Below are positions 50,063-58,857 of a stretch of DNA of 64,000 bases, piece after piece. The position numbers were made by a program, and so were the translations under genes. Positions within the stretch are counted from its first letter, which is position 1. Each line of letters starts with the position of its first letter. This DNA is from Streptomyces ochraceiscleroticus (GTDB lineage: Bacteria; Actinomycetota; Actinomycetes; Streptomycetales; Streptomycetaceae), in contig NZ_JOAX01000001.1 in the NCBI RefSeq assembly GCF_000720485.1, positions 248,001 to 312,000 of the forward strand, written 5' to 3'. The notes under the pieces are model-generated. The model did not search any database. It saw only the letters and a list, made by a program, of their open reading frames with translations, and was not told where the DNA came from.

Positions 50063-51355
50063 TCAGCCCTCCAGGAAGGCTGTCAGGGCCGCGGCCAGCA
50101 GATGCGGGTCCTCGGCGCCGCACAGCTCGCGCGCCGAGTGCATCGAGAGGATCGCGACACCGATGTCGACGGTGGTGATGCCGTGCCGGGCGGCGGTGAT
50201 CGGGCCGATCGTCGTGCCGCACGGCATGGAGTTGTTCGAGACGAAGGTCTGCCACGGCACGCCGGCCCGCTCGCAGGCGTCGGCGAAGACCGCCCGGCCG
50301 CCGCCGTCGGTGGCGTACCGCTGGTTGACGTTGACCTTCAGGATCGGGCCGCCGTTGGGCATCGGGTGGTGGCCCGGCTCGTGCCGCTCGGTGTAGTTCG
50401 GGTGGACGGCGTGGCCGGTGTCGGAGGACAGGCAGACCGTGCCGGCGAAGGCGCGTGCCCGGTCCTCGTAACTGCCGCCGCGTGCGAAGACCGACCGCTC
50501 CAGCACGGTGCCCAGCAGGGGGCCGTCGGCGCCGGTGTCGGACTGGCTGCCGTTCTCCTCGTGGTCGAAGGCGGCCAGCACCGGGATGCAGGACAGGCCG
50601 TCCTGTGCGGAGGCGGCGGCGAGCGCGGCCGTACCGGCGTGCACCGACAGCAGGTTGTCCATCCGCGGCCCGGCGACCAGCTCCTGGTCCCGGCCCAGGT
50701 AGGCGGGCGGCTCGACGCTGTGCACCATCAGGTCCCAGCCGCGCACCTCGCCGGCGTTGAGCCCCGCCTCCTCCTCGACGAAGGAGATCAGGCCGCCCTC
50801 CTGGACCTCGCCCAGGCCCCAGATCGGCGTCATGTGCCGCTGCTTGTCGAGCTTGAGGCCGTCGGCGTTGACCGACCGGTCCAGGTGCACGGCGAGCTGC
50901 GGCACGCGCAGCAGCGGCCGGTCGACGTTGACGAGCCGGTGGCTGCCGTCCCGCAGCGTCACCCGGCCCGACAGGCCCAGGTCCCGGTCGAGCCAGGTGT
51001 TGAGCAGCGTGCCGCCGTAGATCTCGACCGCGATCTGCCGCCAGCCGCGCGCCCCGGTGTCCGGGATCGGCTTCACGCGGAGGTTGGGGGAGTCGGTGTG
51101 CGCCCCGACGATGCGGAAGGGGGTCGCGGGGGTGGCGCCTTCAGGGACGTACCAGGCGATGAGGGCGCCGCCGCGGAGCACGTACTTGCCGCCCGCCTCA
51201 CCGTCCCAGGCGTCGGTCTCGACGACCTGCCGGAAGCCGGCCTTCTCCAGCCGGGCGGCCGCGTTCGCCACCGCGTGGTACGGCGACGGGCTCGCGGCGA
51301 GGAAGGACATCAGGTCGTCGGTGTGGCCGCGATCGAAGCGGACAGATGTGCTCAT
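50063..51355 (-). CDS. M18-family aminopeptidase
   Basis: A 430-residue zinc metallopeptidase. Metal-binding and catalytic segments are IVGAHTDSPNLRVK (His, Asp), FDHEENGSQSDTGADGPLL (Glu pair), CLSSDTGHAVHPNY and SMPCGTTIGPITAARHGITTVDIG. M18 enzymes are dodecameric aspartyl aminopeptidases that trim acidic N-termini in the cytosol. ATG at 51355 (MSTSVRFDRG) is the conserved start. The SARP gene starts one base after its stop on the same strand, so the two are probably coupled. Confidence 0.94.
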   Translation of the reverse strand: MSTSVRFDRGHTDDLMSFLAASPSPYHAVANAAARLEKAGFRQVVETDAWDGEAGGKYVLRGGALIAWYVPEGATPATPFRIVGAHTDSPNLRVKPIPDTGARGWRQIAVEIYGGTLLNTWLDRDLGLSGRVTLRDGSHRLVNVDRPLLRVPQLAVHLDRSVNADGLKLDKQRHMTPIWGLGEVQEGGLISFVEEEAGLNAGEVRGWDLMVHSVEPPAYLGRDQELVAGPRMDNLLSVHAGTAALAAASAQDGLSCIPVLAAFDHEENGSQSDTGADGPLLGTVLERSVFARGGSYEDRARAFAGTVCLSSDTGHAVHPNYTERHEPGHHPMPNGGPILKVNVNQRYATDGGGRAVFADACERAGVPWQTFVSNNSMPCGTTIGPITAARHGITTVDIGVAILSMHSARELCGAEDPHLLAAALTAFLEG

Positions 51356-51594
51356 GGATTCAGCATAAGGAGGCGTTGTACCGGGTGGGTGTTGCGCCGT
51401 ACGGATGAGTGGAATCCGGCGTCGGTGTGGCCGGTGTGTCACCTGTGCCCAAAGGGTTTCAGGAGACCGGCCAGGAACCGCCAATGACCCGGCCCGAACC
51501 GTCGATGCCCCGGCGCGGGAACCGCCGATGGCCCCGCCCGGAACGGACCGGACGGGGCCATGAGCGGCAGGCGGATACCCGCTTCAGCGGCGGA
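51356..51594. other. Intergenic region with imperfect 22-bp repeats and terminator
   Basis: 239 bp between the M18 gene and FadE. Three to four imperfect copies of a 21-23 bp unit (GGAACCGCCAATGACCCGG and relatives, each with GAACCG) run from 51474 to about 51545. The hairpin at 51530-51559 (GGCCCCGCCCG / CGGACGGGGCC) probably terminates the fadE transcript. Confidence 0.55.
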
Positions 51595-53421
51595 TCAGAA
51601 CGCCGCCTCGTCCAGCTCCATCAGCGACTGGTCGACGGACTCGGCGAGCCCGCGCTGCACGGAGACGCCCGGCAGGACGTTGTGCGCGAAGAACTTCGCC
51701 GCGGCGATCTTGCCCTCGTAGAACGCCTTGTCCTTGGTGGAGGCGGTCGCCAGCTTCTCCTGGGCCACCGCGGCGCCCTTGAGCAGCAGGTAACCGATGA
51801 CGACGTCACCGGAGGCCATCAGCAGGCGCGTGGTGTTCAGGCCCACCTTGTAGATGGACTTCACGTCGTTTTCCGTGGCGGCGAGGTCGGTCAGCATCGC
51901 GCCGACGATCGCCTCCAGGTCGGCAGCGGCCTTGGCCAGCTCGCCGCGAGCGCCCTCCAGCTCCTCGCCGCCGGCCGCCTCGGACAGGAACTTCTTGATG
52001 GTCTCCGAGAGCTGGGTCAGCGCCGCGCCCTGGTTGCGGACGATCTTCCGGAAGAAGAAGTCCTGGCCCTGGATGGCGGTGGTGCCCTCGTAGAGCGTGT
52101 CGATCTTGGAGTCCCGGATGTACTGCTCGATCGGGTACTCCTGCAGGTAGCCGGAGCCGCCGAAGGTCTGCAGCGACTGGGCGAGCTGCTCGTAGGACTT
52201 CTCCGAGCCGTAGCCCTTCACGATCGGCAGCAGCAGGTCGTTCAGCGCGTGCTCGGCCGAGGCGTCCTCGCCCGCCGTCTCCTTGATCAGGATCTCGTCC
52301 TGGACCGTGGCCGTGTAGAGCACCAGGGCGCGCATGCCCTCCGCGTACGCCTTCTGCGTCATCAGCGAGCGGCGCACGTCGGGGTGGTGGGTGATCGTGA
52401 CGCGCGGCGCCTTCTTGTCGGTGAAGGCGGCCAGGTCCGGGCCCTGCACGCGCTCCTTGGCGTACTCCAGCGCGTTCAGGTAGCCGGTCGACAGGGTCGC
52501 GATGGCCTTCGTGCCGACCATCATCCGGGCGAACTCGATGATGCGGAACATCTGGCGGATGCCGTCGTGCTTCTCGCCGATGAGCCAGCCCTTGGCGGGG
52601 TGCTTGTCGCCGAAGGTCATCTCGCAGGTGTTGGACGCCTTCAGGCCCATCTTGTGCTCGACGTTGGTGGCGTACACGCCGTTGCGGGCGCCCAGCTCAC
52701 CGGTCTCGAAGTCGAACTCGTACTTCGGGACGAGGAAGAGCGACAGGCCCTTGGTGCCCGGGCCGTGGCCCTCGGGACGCGCGAGCACGTAGTGGAGGAT
52801 GTTCTCCGCCATGTCGTGCTCACCGGAGGTGATGAAGCGCTTCACGCCCTCGATGTGCCAGGAGCCGTCCTCCTGCTTGACCGCCTTGGTGCGGCCGGCG
52901 CCCACGTCCGAACCCGCGTCGGGCTCGGTCAGCACCATCGTGGAGCCCCAGCCCTTCTCGGTGGCGACCTTGGCGATGTGCTTCTGCTGCTCGGTGCCCT
53001 CCTCGTGGAGCACGCCGGCGAAGGCCGGGCCGGAGGCGTACATCCACACGGCCGGGTTCGAGCCCAGGATGGACTCGGCGAAGGCCCACAGCAGGGAGCG
53101 CGGCGTCGTGGTGCCGCCGATCTCCTCCGGGACGCCCAGCCGCCACCACTCGGCGTCCATGTACGCCTGGTAGCTCTTCTTGAAGGACGCCGGGACCGGC
53201 GCGGTGTTGGTCTCGGGGTCGAAGACCGGCGGGTTCCGGTCTGCGTCGGTGTACGACTCGGCCAGCTCGTTCTCGGCCAGCCGGGCGATCTCGGACAGCA
53301 CGCTCTTGGCGGTGTCGACGTCCATCTCCGCGAACGGGCCGGTGCCGTACACGCTGTCGCGGCCGAGCACCTCGAAGAGGTTGAACTCGATGTCGCGGAG
53401 ATTCGACTTGTAGTGCCCCAT
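51595..53421 (-). CDS. Acyl-CoA dehydrogenase, large FadE5-like type
   Basis: A 608-residue acyl-CoA dehydrogenase, longer than the usual 380-400, as in FadE5-type broad-specificity enzymes of actinobacteria. Landmarks are [20 protein letters not shown] near 165, [55 protein letters not shown] near 430 and the extra C-terminal helical domain from about 470. It oxidises medium- to long-chain acyl-CoA. ATG at 53421 has GGAG upstream. Divergent from the SseB-like gene; an inverted repeat TACC-cgtc-GGTA lies in the promoter. Confidence 0.93.
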   Translation of the reverse strand: MGHYKSNLRDIEFNLFEVLGRDSVYGTGPFAEMDVDTAKSVLSEIARLAENELAESYTDADRNPPVFDPETNTAPVPASFKKSYQAYMDAEWWRLGVPEEIGGTTTPRSLLWAFAESILGSNPAVWMYASGPAFAGVLHEEGTEQQKHIAKVATEKGWGSTMVLTEPDAGSDVGAGRTKAVKQEDGSWHIEGVKRFITSGEHDMAENILHYVLARPEGHGPGTKGLSLFLVPKYEFDFETGELGARNGVYATNVEHKMGLKASNTCEMTFGDKHPAKGWLIGEKHDGIRQMFRIIEFARMMVGTKAIATLSTGYLNALEYAKERVQGPDLAAFTDKKAPRVTITHHPDVRRSLMTQKAYAEGMRALVLYTATVQDEILIKETAGEDASAEHALNDLLLPIVKGYGSEKSYEQLAQSLQTFGGSGYLQEYPIEQYIRDSKIDTLYEGTTAIQGQDFFFRKIVRNQGAALTQLSETIKKFLSEAAGGEELEGARGELAKAAADLEAIVGAMLTDLAATENDVKSIYKVGLNTTRLLMASGDVVIGYLLLKGAAVAQEKLATASTKDKAFYEGKIAAAKFFAHNVLPGVSVQRGLAESVDQSLMELDEAAF

Positions 53422-53489
53422 GGCGACGGCTCCGTAATCCTTCGTGAGGAGGTCCTCAAACGCATACCAGGTAGTAGCTTCTAGGATGC

Positions 53490-53501
53490 TACCCGTCGGT
53501 A
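53490..53501. promoter_or_regulatory. Inverted repeat in fadE promoter region
   Basis: TACC-cgtc-GGTA is a 4+4 dyad about 70 bp upstream of the FadE start, in an AT-richer interval (aggatgctaccc, aataagaag). A TetR-type lipid regulator is a plausible binder; the match is short. Confidence 0.4.
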
Positions 53502-53552
53502 ATAAGAAGCAACCCCTAACGGCCCATCTGTGACTCAGTACGCTTTGCAGCT

Positions 53553-54026
53553 ATGTACGGCTACGACCAGAACGTGGGCGCGGGTCAGCAGGGTTACGGC
53601 GCTGCGCCGCCTCCGCCGCAGCAGGCTCCTGGCGGTTACGGCGGGCAGCCGCTGTATCCGGAGCCGTCCCCGCCCTCCCTCGCCGACGCGGTGCGCGCCT
53701 TCACCACCGGCTCGATGTCGGCCGAGGACTTCCAGGGCATCTTCTCGACGTCCAAGGTGTACTGCCCGCGGGGCGACAACCCGGGGTTCCTGGCGTTGCA
53801 CAACACCCAGCAGCCGGTGATCCCGATGTTCACCTCGCTCAAGGAGCTGCGCGCCTACGCCGGCAAGGAGTCCAAGTACTTCGTGATCACCGGCGCCGAG
53901 GTCCTCGACCTGCTGCCGACGGGGTACGGCTTCGTGCTCGACATGGAGGGCGAGCACCGCATGGTGTTCGACGCCAAGGCGGTGGAGCAGATGGTCGACT
54001 TCGCGATGCGGCGGATGTACGGCTAG
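53553..54026 (+). CDS. SseB-like family protein
   Basis: A 157-residue protein. A Gly/Gln/Pro/Tyr-rich N-terminus (1-40) precedes an SseB-like domain (42-157): FTTGSMSAEDFQGIFSTSKVYCPRG, PMFTSLKELRAYAGKESKYFVITGAEVLDLLPTGYGFVLDME (two parts) and a C-terminal helix. SseB domains are small alpha/beta modules of unclear molecular role, often repeated in streptomycete secretion or toxin-immunity loci. ATG at 53553 (MYGYDQNVGAG). Divergent from fadE, followed by a strong terminator. Confidence 0.82.
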   Translation: MYGYDQNVGAGQQGYGAAPPPPQQAPGGYGGQPLYPEPSPPSLADAVRAFTTGSMSAEDFQGIFSTSKVYCPRGDNPGFLALHNTQQPVIPMFTSLKELRAYAGKESKYFVITGAEVLDLLPTGYGFVLDMEGEHRMVFDAKAVEQMVDFAMRRMYG

Positions 54027-54067
54027 CGCCCCTACTTCGTGGACGGCTGATCCCGTCCGTCCTTGAC

Positions 54068-54107
54068 CCGGTGGGCCGGTCGCGTGGGTACGCGACCGGC
54101 CCACCGG
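54068..54107 (+). terminator. Terminator after the SseB-like gene
   Basis: A perfect 17-bp stem (CCGGTGGGCCGGTCGCG and complement) around TGGGTA, followed by TTTGTT. Confidence 0.85.
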
Positions 54108-54174
54108 TTTGTTGACGCCTCTGACCTGCATGAACGTGTCCGGGAATGAAGTGCGGCTTGCGGGTTGTTCAGTG

Positions 54175-54189
54175 TTCAACTAAATTGAA
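54175..54189. promoter_or_regulatory. TTCAA-n5-TTGAA dyad upstream of pirin
   Basis: TTCAA-ctaaa-TTGAA, a perfect AT-rich inverted repeat within 25 bp of the pirin start (also TTGTTCAGTG just upstream). Typical of a MarR- or TetR-type operator over the -10/+1 region. Confidence 0.6.
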
Positions 54190-54213
54190 TGATGAACGAC
54201 CGAGGAGGCCGTC

Positions 54214-55167
54214 ATGCCCGCAGTGACCGTTGAGAACCCGCTGACCCTGCCGCGCGTCGCGGCGCCCGCCGAGGGGCGGCAGCGCCCCGCACTCGCCGTA
54301 TCGACCGCGCCCAGCGGTTTCGAGGGCGAGGGCTTCCCCGTCCGCCGTGCCTTCGCCGGCATCGACTACAAGCACCTCGACCCGTTCATCATGATGGACC
54401 AGATGGGCGAGGTGGAGTACGCGCCGGGCGAGCCGAAGGGCACCCCCTGGCACCCGCACCGCGGCTTCGAAACGGTCACGTACCTGATCGACGGCACGTT
54501 CGTGCACCAGGACTCGCACGGTGGTGGCGGCACGATCAACGACGGTGATACTCAGTGGATGACGGCGGGTTCCGGCCTGTTGCACATCGAGGCGCCGCCG
54601 GAGTCCCTCGTCATGTCCGGCGGTCTCTTCCACGGCCTGCAGCTGTGGGTGAACCTGCCGAAGAAGGACAAGATGATGTCCCCCCGCTACCAGGACATCG
54701 GCGGCGGCCAGGTCAAGCTGCTGACCTCGTCCGACGGTGGTGCACTGCTGCGGCTGATCGCGGGCGACATCGACGGCCACGAGGGCCCCGGCATCACGCA
54801 CACGCCGATCACGATGATGCACGTCTCGCTGAACCCGGGCGCCGAGCTGACGCTGCCCTGGCGCGCCGATTTCAACGCGTTGGCGTACGGGCTGGCCGGG
54901 CGCGGCACGGCGGGCCCCGAGGGCCGTCCGTTCCGCATGGGCCAGTCGGTCGTCTTCGGCGCCGGTGACTCGCTCACCATCAAGGCGGACGCGACCCAGG
55001 AGTCCCGCAGTCCGAACTTCGAGGTCGTGCTGCTCGGCGGGCAGCCGATCCGCGAGCCGATGATGCACTACGGCCCGTTCGTGATGAACACGCACGCCGA
55101 GCTTGCCCAGGCGTTCGAGGACTTCCAGGCCGGCCGCCTCGGCACGATTCCGGCTCACGCCGGCTGA
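54214..55167 (+). CDS. Pirin-family protein
   Basis: A 317-residue bicupin. The N-terminal cupin has the metal ligands in WHPHRGFETVTYL near residue 74 and a later GLLHIEAPPE near 125; the C-terminal cupin follows. Pirins bind Fe(II) and include quercetin 2,3-dioxygenases and redox-sensing regulators. FIMMDQMGEVEYAPGEPKG near 50 is conserved. ATG at 54214 (MPAVTVENPLTLPRV) has GAGGAGG upstream. The preceding operator-like dyad suggests induction by a phenolic or stress ligand. A parS palindrome forms its terminator. Confidence 0.93.
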   Translation: MPAVTVENPLTLPRVAAPAEGRQRPALAVSTAPSGFEGEGFPVRRAFAGIDYKHLDPFIMMDQMGEVEYAPGEPKGTPWHPHRGFETVTYLIDGTFVHQDSHGGGGTINDGDTQWMTAGSGLLHIEAPPESLVMSGGLFHGLQLWVNLPKKDKMMSPRYQDIGGGQVKLLTSSDGGALLRLIAGDIDGHEGPGITHTPITMMHVSLNPGAELTLPWRADFNALAYGLAGRGTAGPEGRPFRMGQSVVFGAGDSLTIKADATQESRSPNFEVVLLGGQPIREPMMHYGPFVMNTHAELAQAFEDFQAGRLGTIPAHAG

Positions 55168-55178
55168 ACCGACTCACC

Positions 55179-55224
55179 CACGGCTGTGCCCGGCGTTTCA
55201 CGTGAAACGCCGGGCACAGCCGTG
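55179..55224. terminator. 46-bp perfect palindrome (terminator) centred on parS
   Basis: Two 23-nt arms (CACGGCTGTGCCCGGCGTTTCAC and its exact complement given here by its first part only, GTGAAACGCCGGGCAC) meet with no spacer at 55201/55202. In RNA it can fold into a long hairpin minus a few central bases and should end the pirin transcript 11 bp after the stop. The centre is a parS site. Confidence 0.85.
55195..55208. other. parS: parS site 6 (ParB binding)
   Basis: A perfect GTTTCACGTGAAAC at the centre of the 46-bp palindrome after the pirin gene. Confidence 0.95.
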
Positions 55225-55352
55225 TCCGTGTTGCCACGGAGGCTCGCCGTGGGGGTTCGACTCGTCGGCCGTGTGCCGGACGTGTCTGGTTGAGCGCGCA
55301 GTTCCCCGCGCCCCTGCGGGGCACGTGGTGGACTGGCACGGTGCAGAAACGG

Positions 55353-56480
55353 ATGAACAAGGGTGAACGGGAAGCGCTGCTTCCCCTCGGTGCGCGTCGG
55401 GCCGCGGCCTGGTGCGGGCTCTTGCTGCTGGTCGCGGCGGTGGTCGCGGTCGCCGTATGGCTGACCGTGACGCTGAAGGCGGCCGTGACGCCCGTCCTGC
55501 TGGCCCTGCTGGGCAGTGCGCTGCTCGGGCCGGTGTACCGGCGGCTGGTCGCGATGAAGGTCAACCGCTCGCTGGCGTCCGGGCTGACCTGCGTCGTGCT
55601 GCTGGTGGTCGTCGGCGGAGCCGGGTACATCGTGGTGTCGGCGCTGATCGACACCGGCGACCAGATCGTGTCGTCGGTGCAGCAGGCGACCCGGGAGCTC
55701 ACCAAGCACCTGGGTGCTTCCGGCGCCTCGCTGGGCGACCTGACGGCGAACGCCAAGCAGCTGGCGGAGAAGTTCGGCGGCCGGGCCGCGACCGGACTGC
55801 TCTCCGGGCTCTCCCTGGTCGGCCAGACGGTGGCCGCCGCCGTGCTGGCGCTGCTGCTGACCTTCTTCTTCCTGCGGGACGCCGAGCGGGCGGTGGGCGT
55901 CTTGCGGTCCTGGGCGCCGGGCGAATCGGGGCCGCAGCTCGAGCGGATGGCGCGGCGCGGCTTCGAGGCCGTGGAGGGCTTCATGCGCGGGACGACGGTC
56001 ATCGCGCTGATCGACGCCATCTGCATCACGGTCGGGCTGCTGATCCTGGGGGTGCCGGGCGCGGTCGGGCTGGGCGCGCTGGTCTTCGTCGGCGCGTACA
56101 TCCCGTACCTCGGCGCGTTCATCTCCGGCACGGTCGCGGTACTGGTCGCGCTGGCCGACCGCGGGTTCGTGATCGCGCTGTGGGCGCTGGGCGTCGTACT
56201 GGCCGTGCAGGTGCTCGAAGGACACGTCCTGCAGCCGATGGTCCAGAGCCGTACCGTCCATATGCACCCGGCCGTGGTGCTGCTCGCGATCACCGCGGGC
56301 GCGAGCGTGGCGGGCATCCTCGGGATGCTGCTGGCCGTGCCGCTGACGGCGGCGGCGACCGGGATCCTGTCAGAGCTGCACGAGCGCTACGCGGCCGGTT
56401 CGGAGAGCGAGGATCCGGGCAGCGAGGGGTCACCGTCCGGCGGTTCCTCCGGCGGCACGTCCGGCGACGCCCCGGCCTGA
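55353..56480 (+). CDS. AI-2E family transporter (UPF0118 permease)
   Basis: A 375-residue polytopic membrane protein, with TM pairs near 12-55, a middle amphipathic soluble region (about 95-150, VSSVQQATRELTKHLGAS) and C-terminal TMs with IALIDAICITVGLLILGVPGAV, GAYIPYLGAFISGTVAVLVAL and EGHVLQPMVQSRTVHMHPAVVLL, the UPF0118 signatures. Members export small molecules or sodium/protons; the autoinducer-2 name is historical. Start is ambiguous: ATG 55353, GTG 55341 and TTG 55290 are in frame. The last 94 bp overlap the convergent SpoIIE gene's 3' end on the other strand. Confidence 0.85.
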   Translation: MNKGEREALLPLGARRAAAWCGLLLLVAAVVAVAVWLTVTLKAAVTPVLLALLGSALLGPVYRRLVAMKVNRSLASGLTCVVLLVVVGGAGYIVVSALIDTGDQIVSSVQQATRELTKHLGASGASLGDLTANAKQLAEKFGGRAATGLLSGLSLVGQTVAAAVLALLLTFFFLRDAERAVGVLRSWAPGESGPQLERMARRGFEAVEGFMRGTTVIALIDAICITVGLLILGVPGAVGLGALVFVGAYIPYLGAFISGTVAVLVALADRGFVIALWALGVVLAVQVLEGHVLQPMVQSRTVHMHPAVVLLAITAGASVAGILGMLLAVPLTAAATGILSELHERYAAGSESEDPGSEGSPSGGSSGGTSGDAPA

Positions 56481-58612
56481 GCCCCCTCCGGTACGGCCGC
56501 CGCCCGCTCCTGCGCGTCCTCGTACAGCTCGAACCAGATCGACTTGCCGTCCCCGCGCGGGTTCACGCCCCACGCGCCGGCCAGCAGCTCCATCAGGACC
56601 AGGCCGCGCCCGGAGGAGGCCAGCTCGCCGGGGCGGCGGCGGTGCGGCAGCTCGTCGCTGCTGTCGGCGACGTCCACCCGGACGCGCCGGGAGCCCTTCA
56701 CGCCGGAGATCTCGGCGATCAGCAGGGCGTCGCCGTCGGTGTGCAGCAGGACGTTGGTGACCATCTCGGAGACCATCAGGGCGGCCGAGTCGATCTGGTC
56801 CTCGTCGGCCCAGTCGTGCAGCACGTCCCGGATCTGGCCGCGGGCCTCGGAGATCCGCTCCGGTTCGGCCTGCGCGATGGTCAGGACCGTGCGGCGCACG
56901 GGCGCGCGCGGTTCCAGTCCGCCGGTGCCGATGGCGCAGCTGCCGCCCTCGCGGCACAGCAGCAGCATCGCGATGTCGTCCTCGCGGCGGTCGGCCAGCC
57001 GCCCGGTGGTGTGGTGCGAGGACGGCCCGTGCACGGCCTGTACCAGCGTGTCGGCGAGCTTCTCGAGGCTGTCGCCGGTCTCCGGCTCCTCGTGGTTCTC
57101 GATGATGTCCCGCAGCCGCGCCCAGCCGCTCTCCAGGTCGTGCCCGCCGGTCTCGATGAGCCCGTCCGTGCAGACCAGCATCGTCTCGCCGGGCTCCAGG
57201 ACCAGCCGGGTGGTGGGGTAATCGGTGTCCGCGTGGATGCCCAGTGGCAGCCCGCCCGCGGTCGGCCGCACCAGCATCGTGCCGTCGGTCATCCGGATGG
57301 CGGGGTCGGGATGGCCGGCCCGGGCGATGTCCAGCAGCCCCGTGGCCGGGTCGACCTCGATGTACAGGCAGGTCGCGAAGCGCGGGTCCAGCCCCTCGGC
57401 CTCGGTGTCGTTCAGGCCGGAGAGGAAACGGGAGGCGCGGGAGAGGACGGCATCGGGGTGGTGGCCCTCCGAGGCGTAGGCGCGCAGCGCGATCCGAAGC
57501 TGGCCCATCAGCCCCGCCGCCCGCACGTCATGGCCCTGCACGTCCCCGATGACCAGGGCGATCCGGCCCGAGGGCAGCGTGATCATGTCGTACCAGTCGC
57601 CGCCGACCTCCAGGCCGCCGCCGGTGGGGACGTACCGCGCGGCCACCGCCATGCCGGGGATGTCCGGCTGCACCGTCGGCATCATGCTGCGCTGCAGGCC
57701 GACCGTCAGCTCCAGCTGCGACTCCTGGTCGCCGGCCCGGTGCAGCGCCTGCGCGAGCATCCGGGCGACGGTGGTGAGCACCGAGCGCTCGTCGGGCGTG
57801 AAGGCGACGCGGTGGGCGAAGGCGGCCATCCAGGCGCCGACCGTCCGGCCGGCGCTGATCAGCGGCAGGAAGGCCCAGGACTGGCGGTCGAAGTGCGCGG
57901 CCATCGGCCAGGTCGCGGGGAACCGGCGGCGGTACTCCTCCGGAGTGGGGAGATAGAGGGCGCGCCCGGTCCGTATCACCTCGGCGGCCGGATAGTCGGT
58001 GTTCAGGGACATGTCGACGAACGGCTGCTCGTCTCCGGGGCGCTGTCCGTGGTGCCCGATGACCGATATGTGGTCGCCCTTGATGCCGAAGACGGCCAGC
58101 CCGTCGGGCATGAACCCGGGCATGGAGAGGCCGGCCGCCACCCGCAGTACCTCGGCGGTGGACCGGGCCTCGGCCAGCGCGCGGCCCGCATCCAGCAGGA
58201 ATGCCTCGCGGGAGCGGCGCCAGTCGCCGGTGACGGGGGTGCGCGCCGCGGACGTGCCCGGCTGCGGCTCGGGGACCTCCTGGAGGGTGCCGACCAGCTC
58301 GTAACTGTTGTCCAGCGGCGTGACGCGGGCCCGGCAGCGGACGACGCGCAGGACCTTGCCGTCGGTGTCCATGACGCGCAGCCTGCCCTCGGCGAGGGTG
58401 CCCTCGGTCAGCGCGAGGTGGACGACACCGTTGATCTCGGCGAAGTCGACGGCGTGGAAACGGGAGCGGATGAAGGCTTCGCTGAAGTCGGCCGGCTCCT
58501 CGGGCAGCCCGAGCAGCCTGGCCGCCTCGGCGTCCAGCCTCACCTTGCCCACTGCGTGGTCCCAGTGCCACAGGCCGGTACCGATGGCGGCCAGGACGTC
58601 CTTGGTGCGCAT
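56387..58612 (-). CDS. SpoIIE-type PP2C phosphatase with PAS, GAF and HATPase domains
   Basis: A 741-residue multidomain regulator. PAS-like 1-105, GAF about 140-300, SpoIIE phosphatase about 325-545 (ARYVPTGGGLEVGGDWYDM, VIGDVQGHDVRAAGLMGQLR, MLVCTDGLIETGG, DDIAMLLL) and a C-terminal HATPase (anti-sigma type) about 565-705 (ADEDQIDSAALMVSEMVTNVLLHT, DVADSSDELPHRRRPGELASSGRGLVLME). Such proteins dephosphorylate anti-sigma antagonists in sigma-factor partner switching in response to redox or ligand input. ATG at 58612 (MRTKDVLAAIGTGLW). Its C-terminal 30 codons overlap the AI-2E gene. Confidence 0.92.
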   Translation of the reverse strand: MRTKDVLAAIGTGLWHWDHAVGKVRLDAEAARLLGLPEEPADFSEAFIRSRFHAVDFAEINGVVHLALTEGTLAEGRLRVMDTDGKVLRVVRCRARVTPLDNSYELVGTLQEVPEPQPGTSAARTPVTGDWRRSREAFLLDAGRALAEARSTAEVLRVAAGLSMPGFMPDGLAVFGIKGDHISVIGHHGQRPGDEQPFVDMSLNTDYPAAEVIRTGRALYLPTPEEYRRRFPATWPMAAHFDRQSWAFLPLISAGRTVGAWMAAFAHRVAFTPDERSVLTTVARMLAQALHRAGDQESQLELTVGLQRSMMPTVQPDIPGMAVAARYVPTGGGLEVGGDWYDMITLPSGRIALVIGDVQGHDVRAAGLMGQLRIALRAYASEGHHPDAVLSRASRFLSGLNDTEAEGLDPRFATCLYIEVDPATGLLDIARAGHPDPAIRMTDGTMLVRPTAGGLPLGIHADTDYPTTRLVLEPGETMLVCTDGLIETGGHDLESGWARLRDIIENHEEPETGDSLEKLADTLVQAVHGPSSHHTTGRLADRREDDIAMLLLCREGGSCAIGTGGLEPRAPVRRTVLTIAQAEPERISEARGQIRDVLHDWADEDQIDSAALMVSEMVTNVLLHTDGDALLIAEISGVKGSRRVRVDVADSSDELPHRRRPGELASSGRGLVLMELLAGAWGVNPRGDGKSIWFELYEDAQERAAAVPEGAQAGASPDVPPEEPPDGDPSLPGSSLSEPAA

Positions 58613-58857
58613 TGCATCACTTTAGGTGGGTTTCACGGAGGCTCACCAGTGCGAAGAACGTGACCCTGGTCCCATGGTGTTCTTCTGCGGAGCCTACGGG
58701 GGCCTTGTCGTGGATATGGCAACCCGGAGCGGCGGGGCGGAGCGGTAACCTGGAGCGGTTATGCCAATCCTGGGGTGATCATCGGGTGCCGACCGGGAGC
58801 CGACCCCGGCCTCCCTCCCCCGTGCCCCACCTCGACTCGCGACGACTTGGATGAGCG
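58613..58857. promoter_or_regulatory. Divergent promoter region, SpoIIE phosphatase / aspS
   Basis: 245 bp between divergent starts. AT-richer text lies near 58615-58705 (SpoIIE side). For aspS, two ATGs occur (58851, 58858); the second is in the conserved frame. No T-box leader or clear promoter hexamers were seen. Confidence 0.5.

Noticed and set aside
55256..55275. A tRNA-like T-arm (gggggttcgactc)
   Set aside because: No matching acceptor, anticodon or D arm can be built around it; it lies in the leader of the AI-2E gene.
55412..58663. A 1083-codon open frame on the plus strand
   Set aside because: Shadow of the AI-2E permease and antisense of the SpoIIE phosphatase; residue composition is dominated by Arg, Gly, Ala and Pro without any domain.
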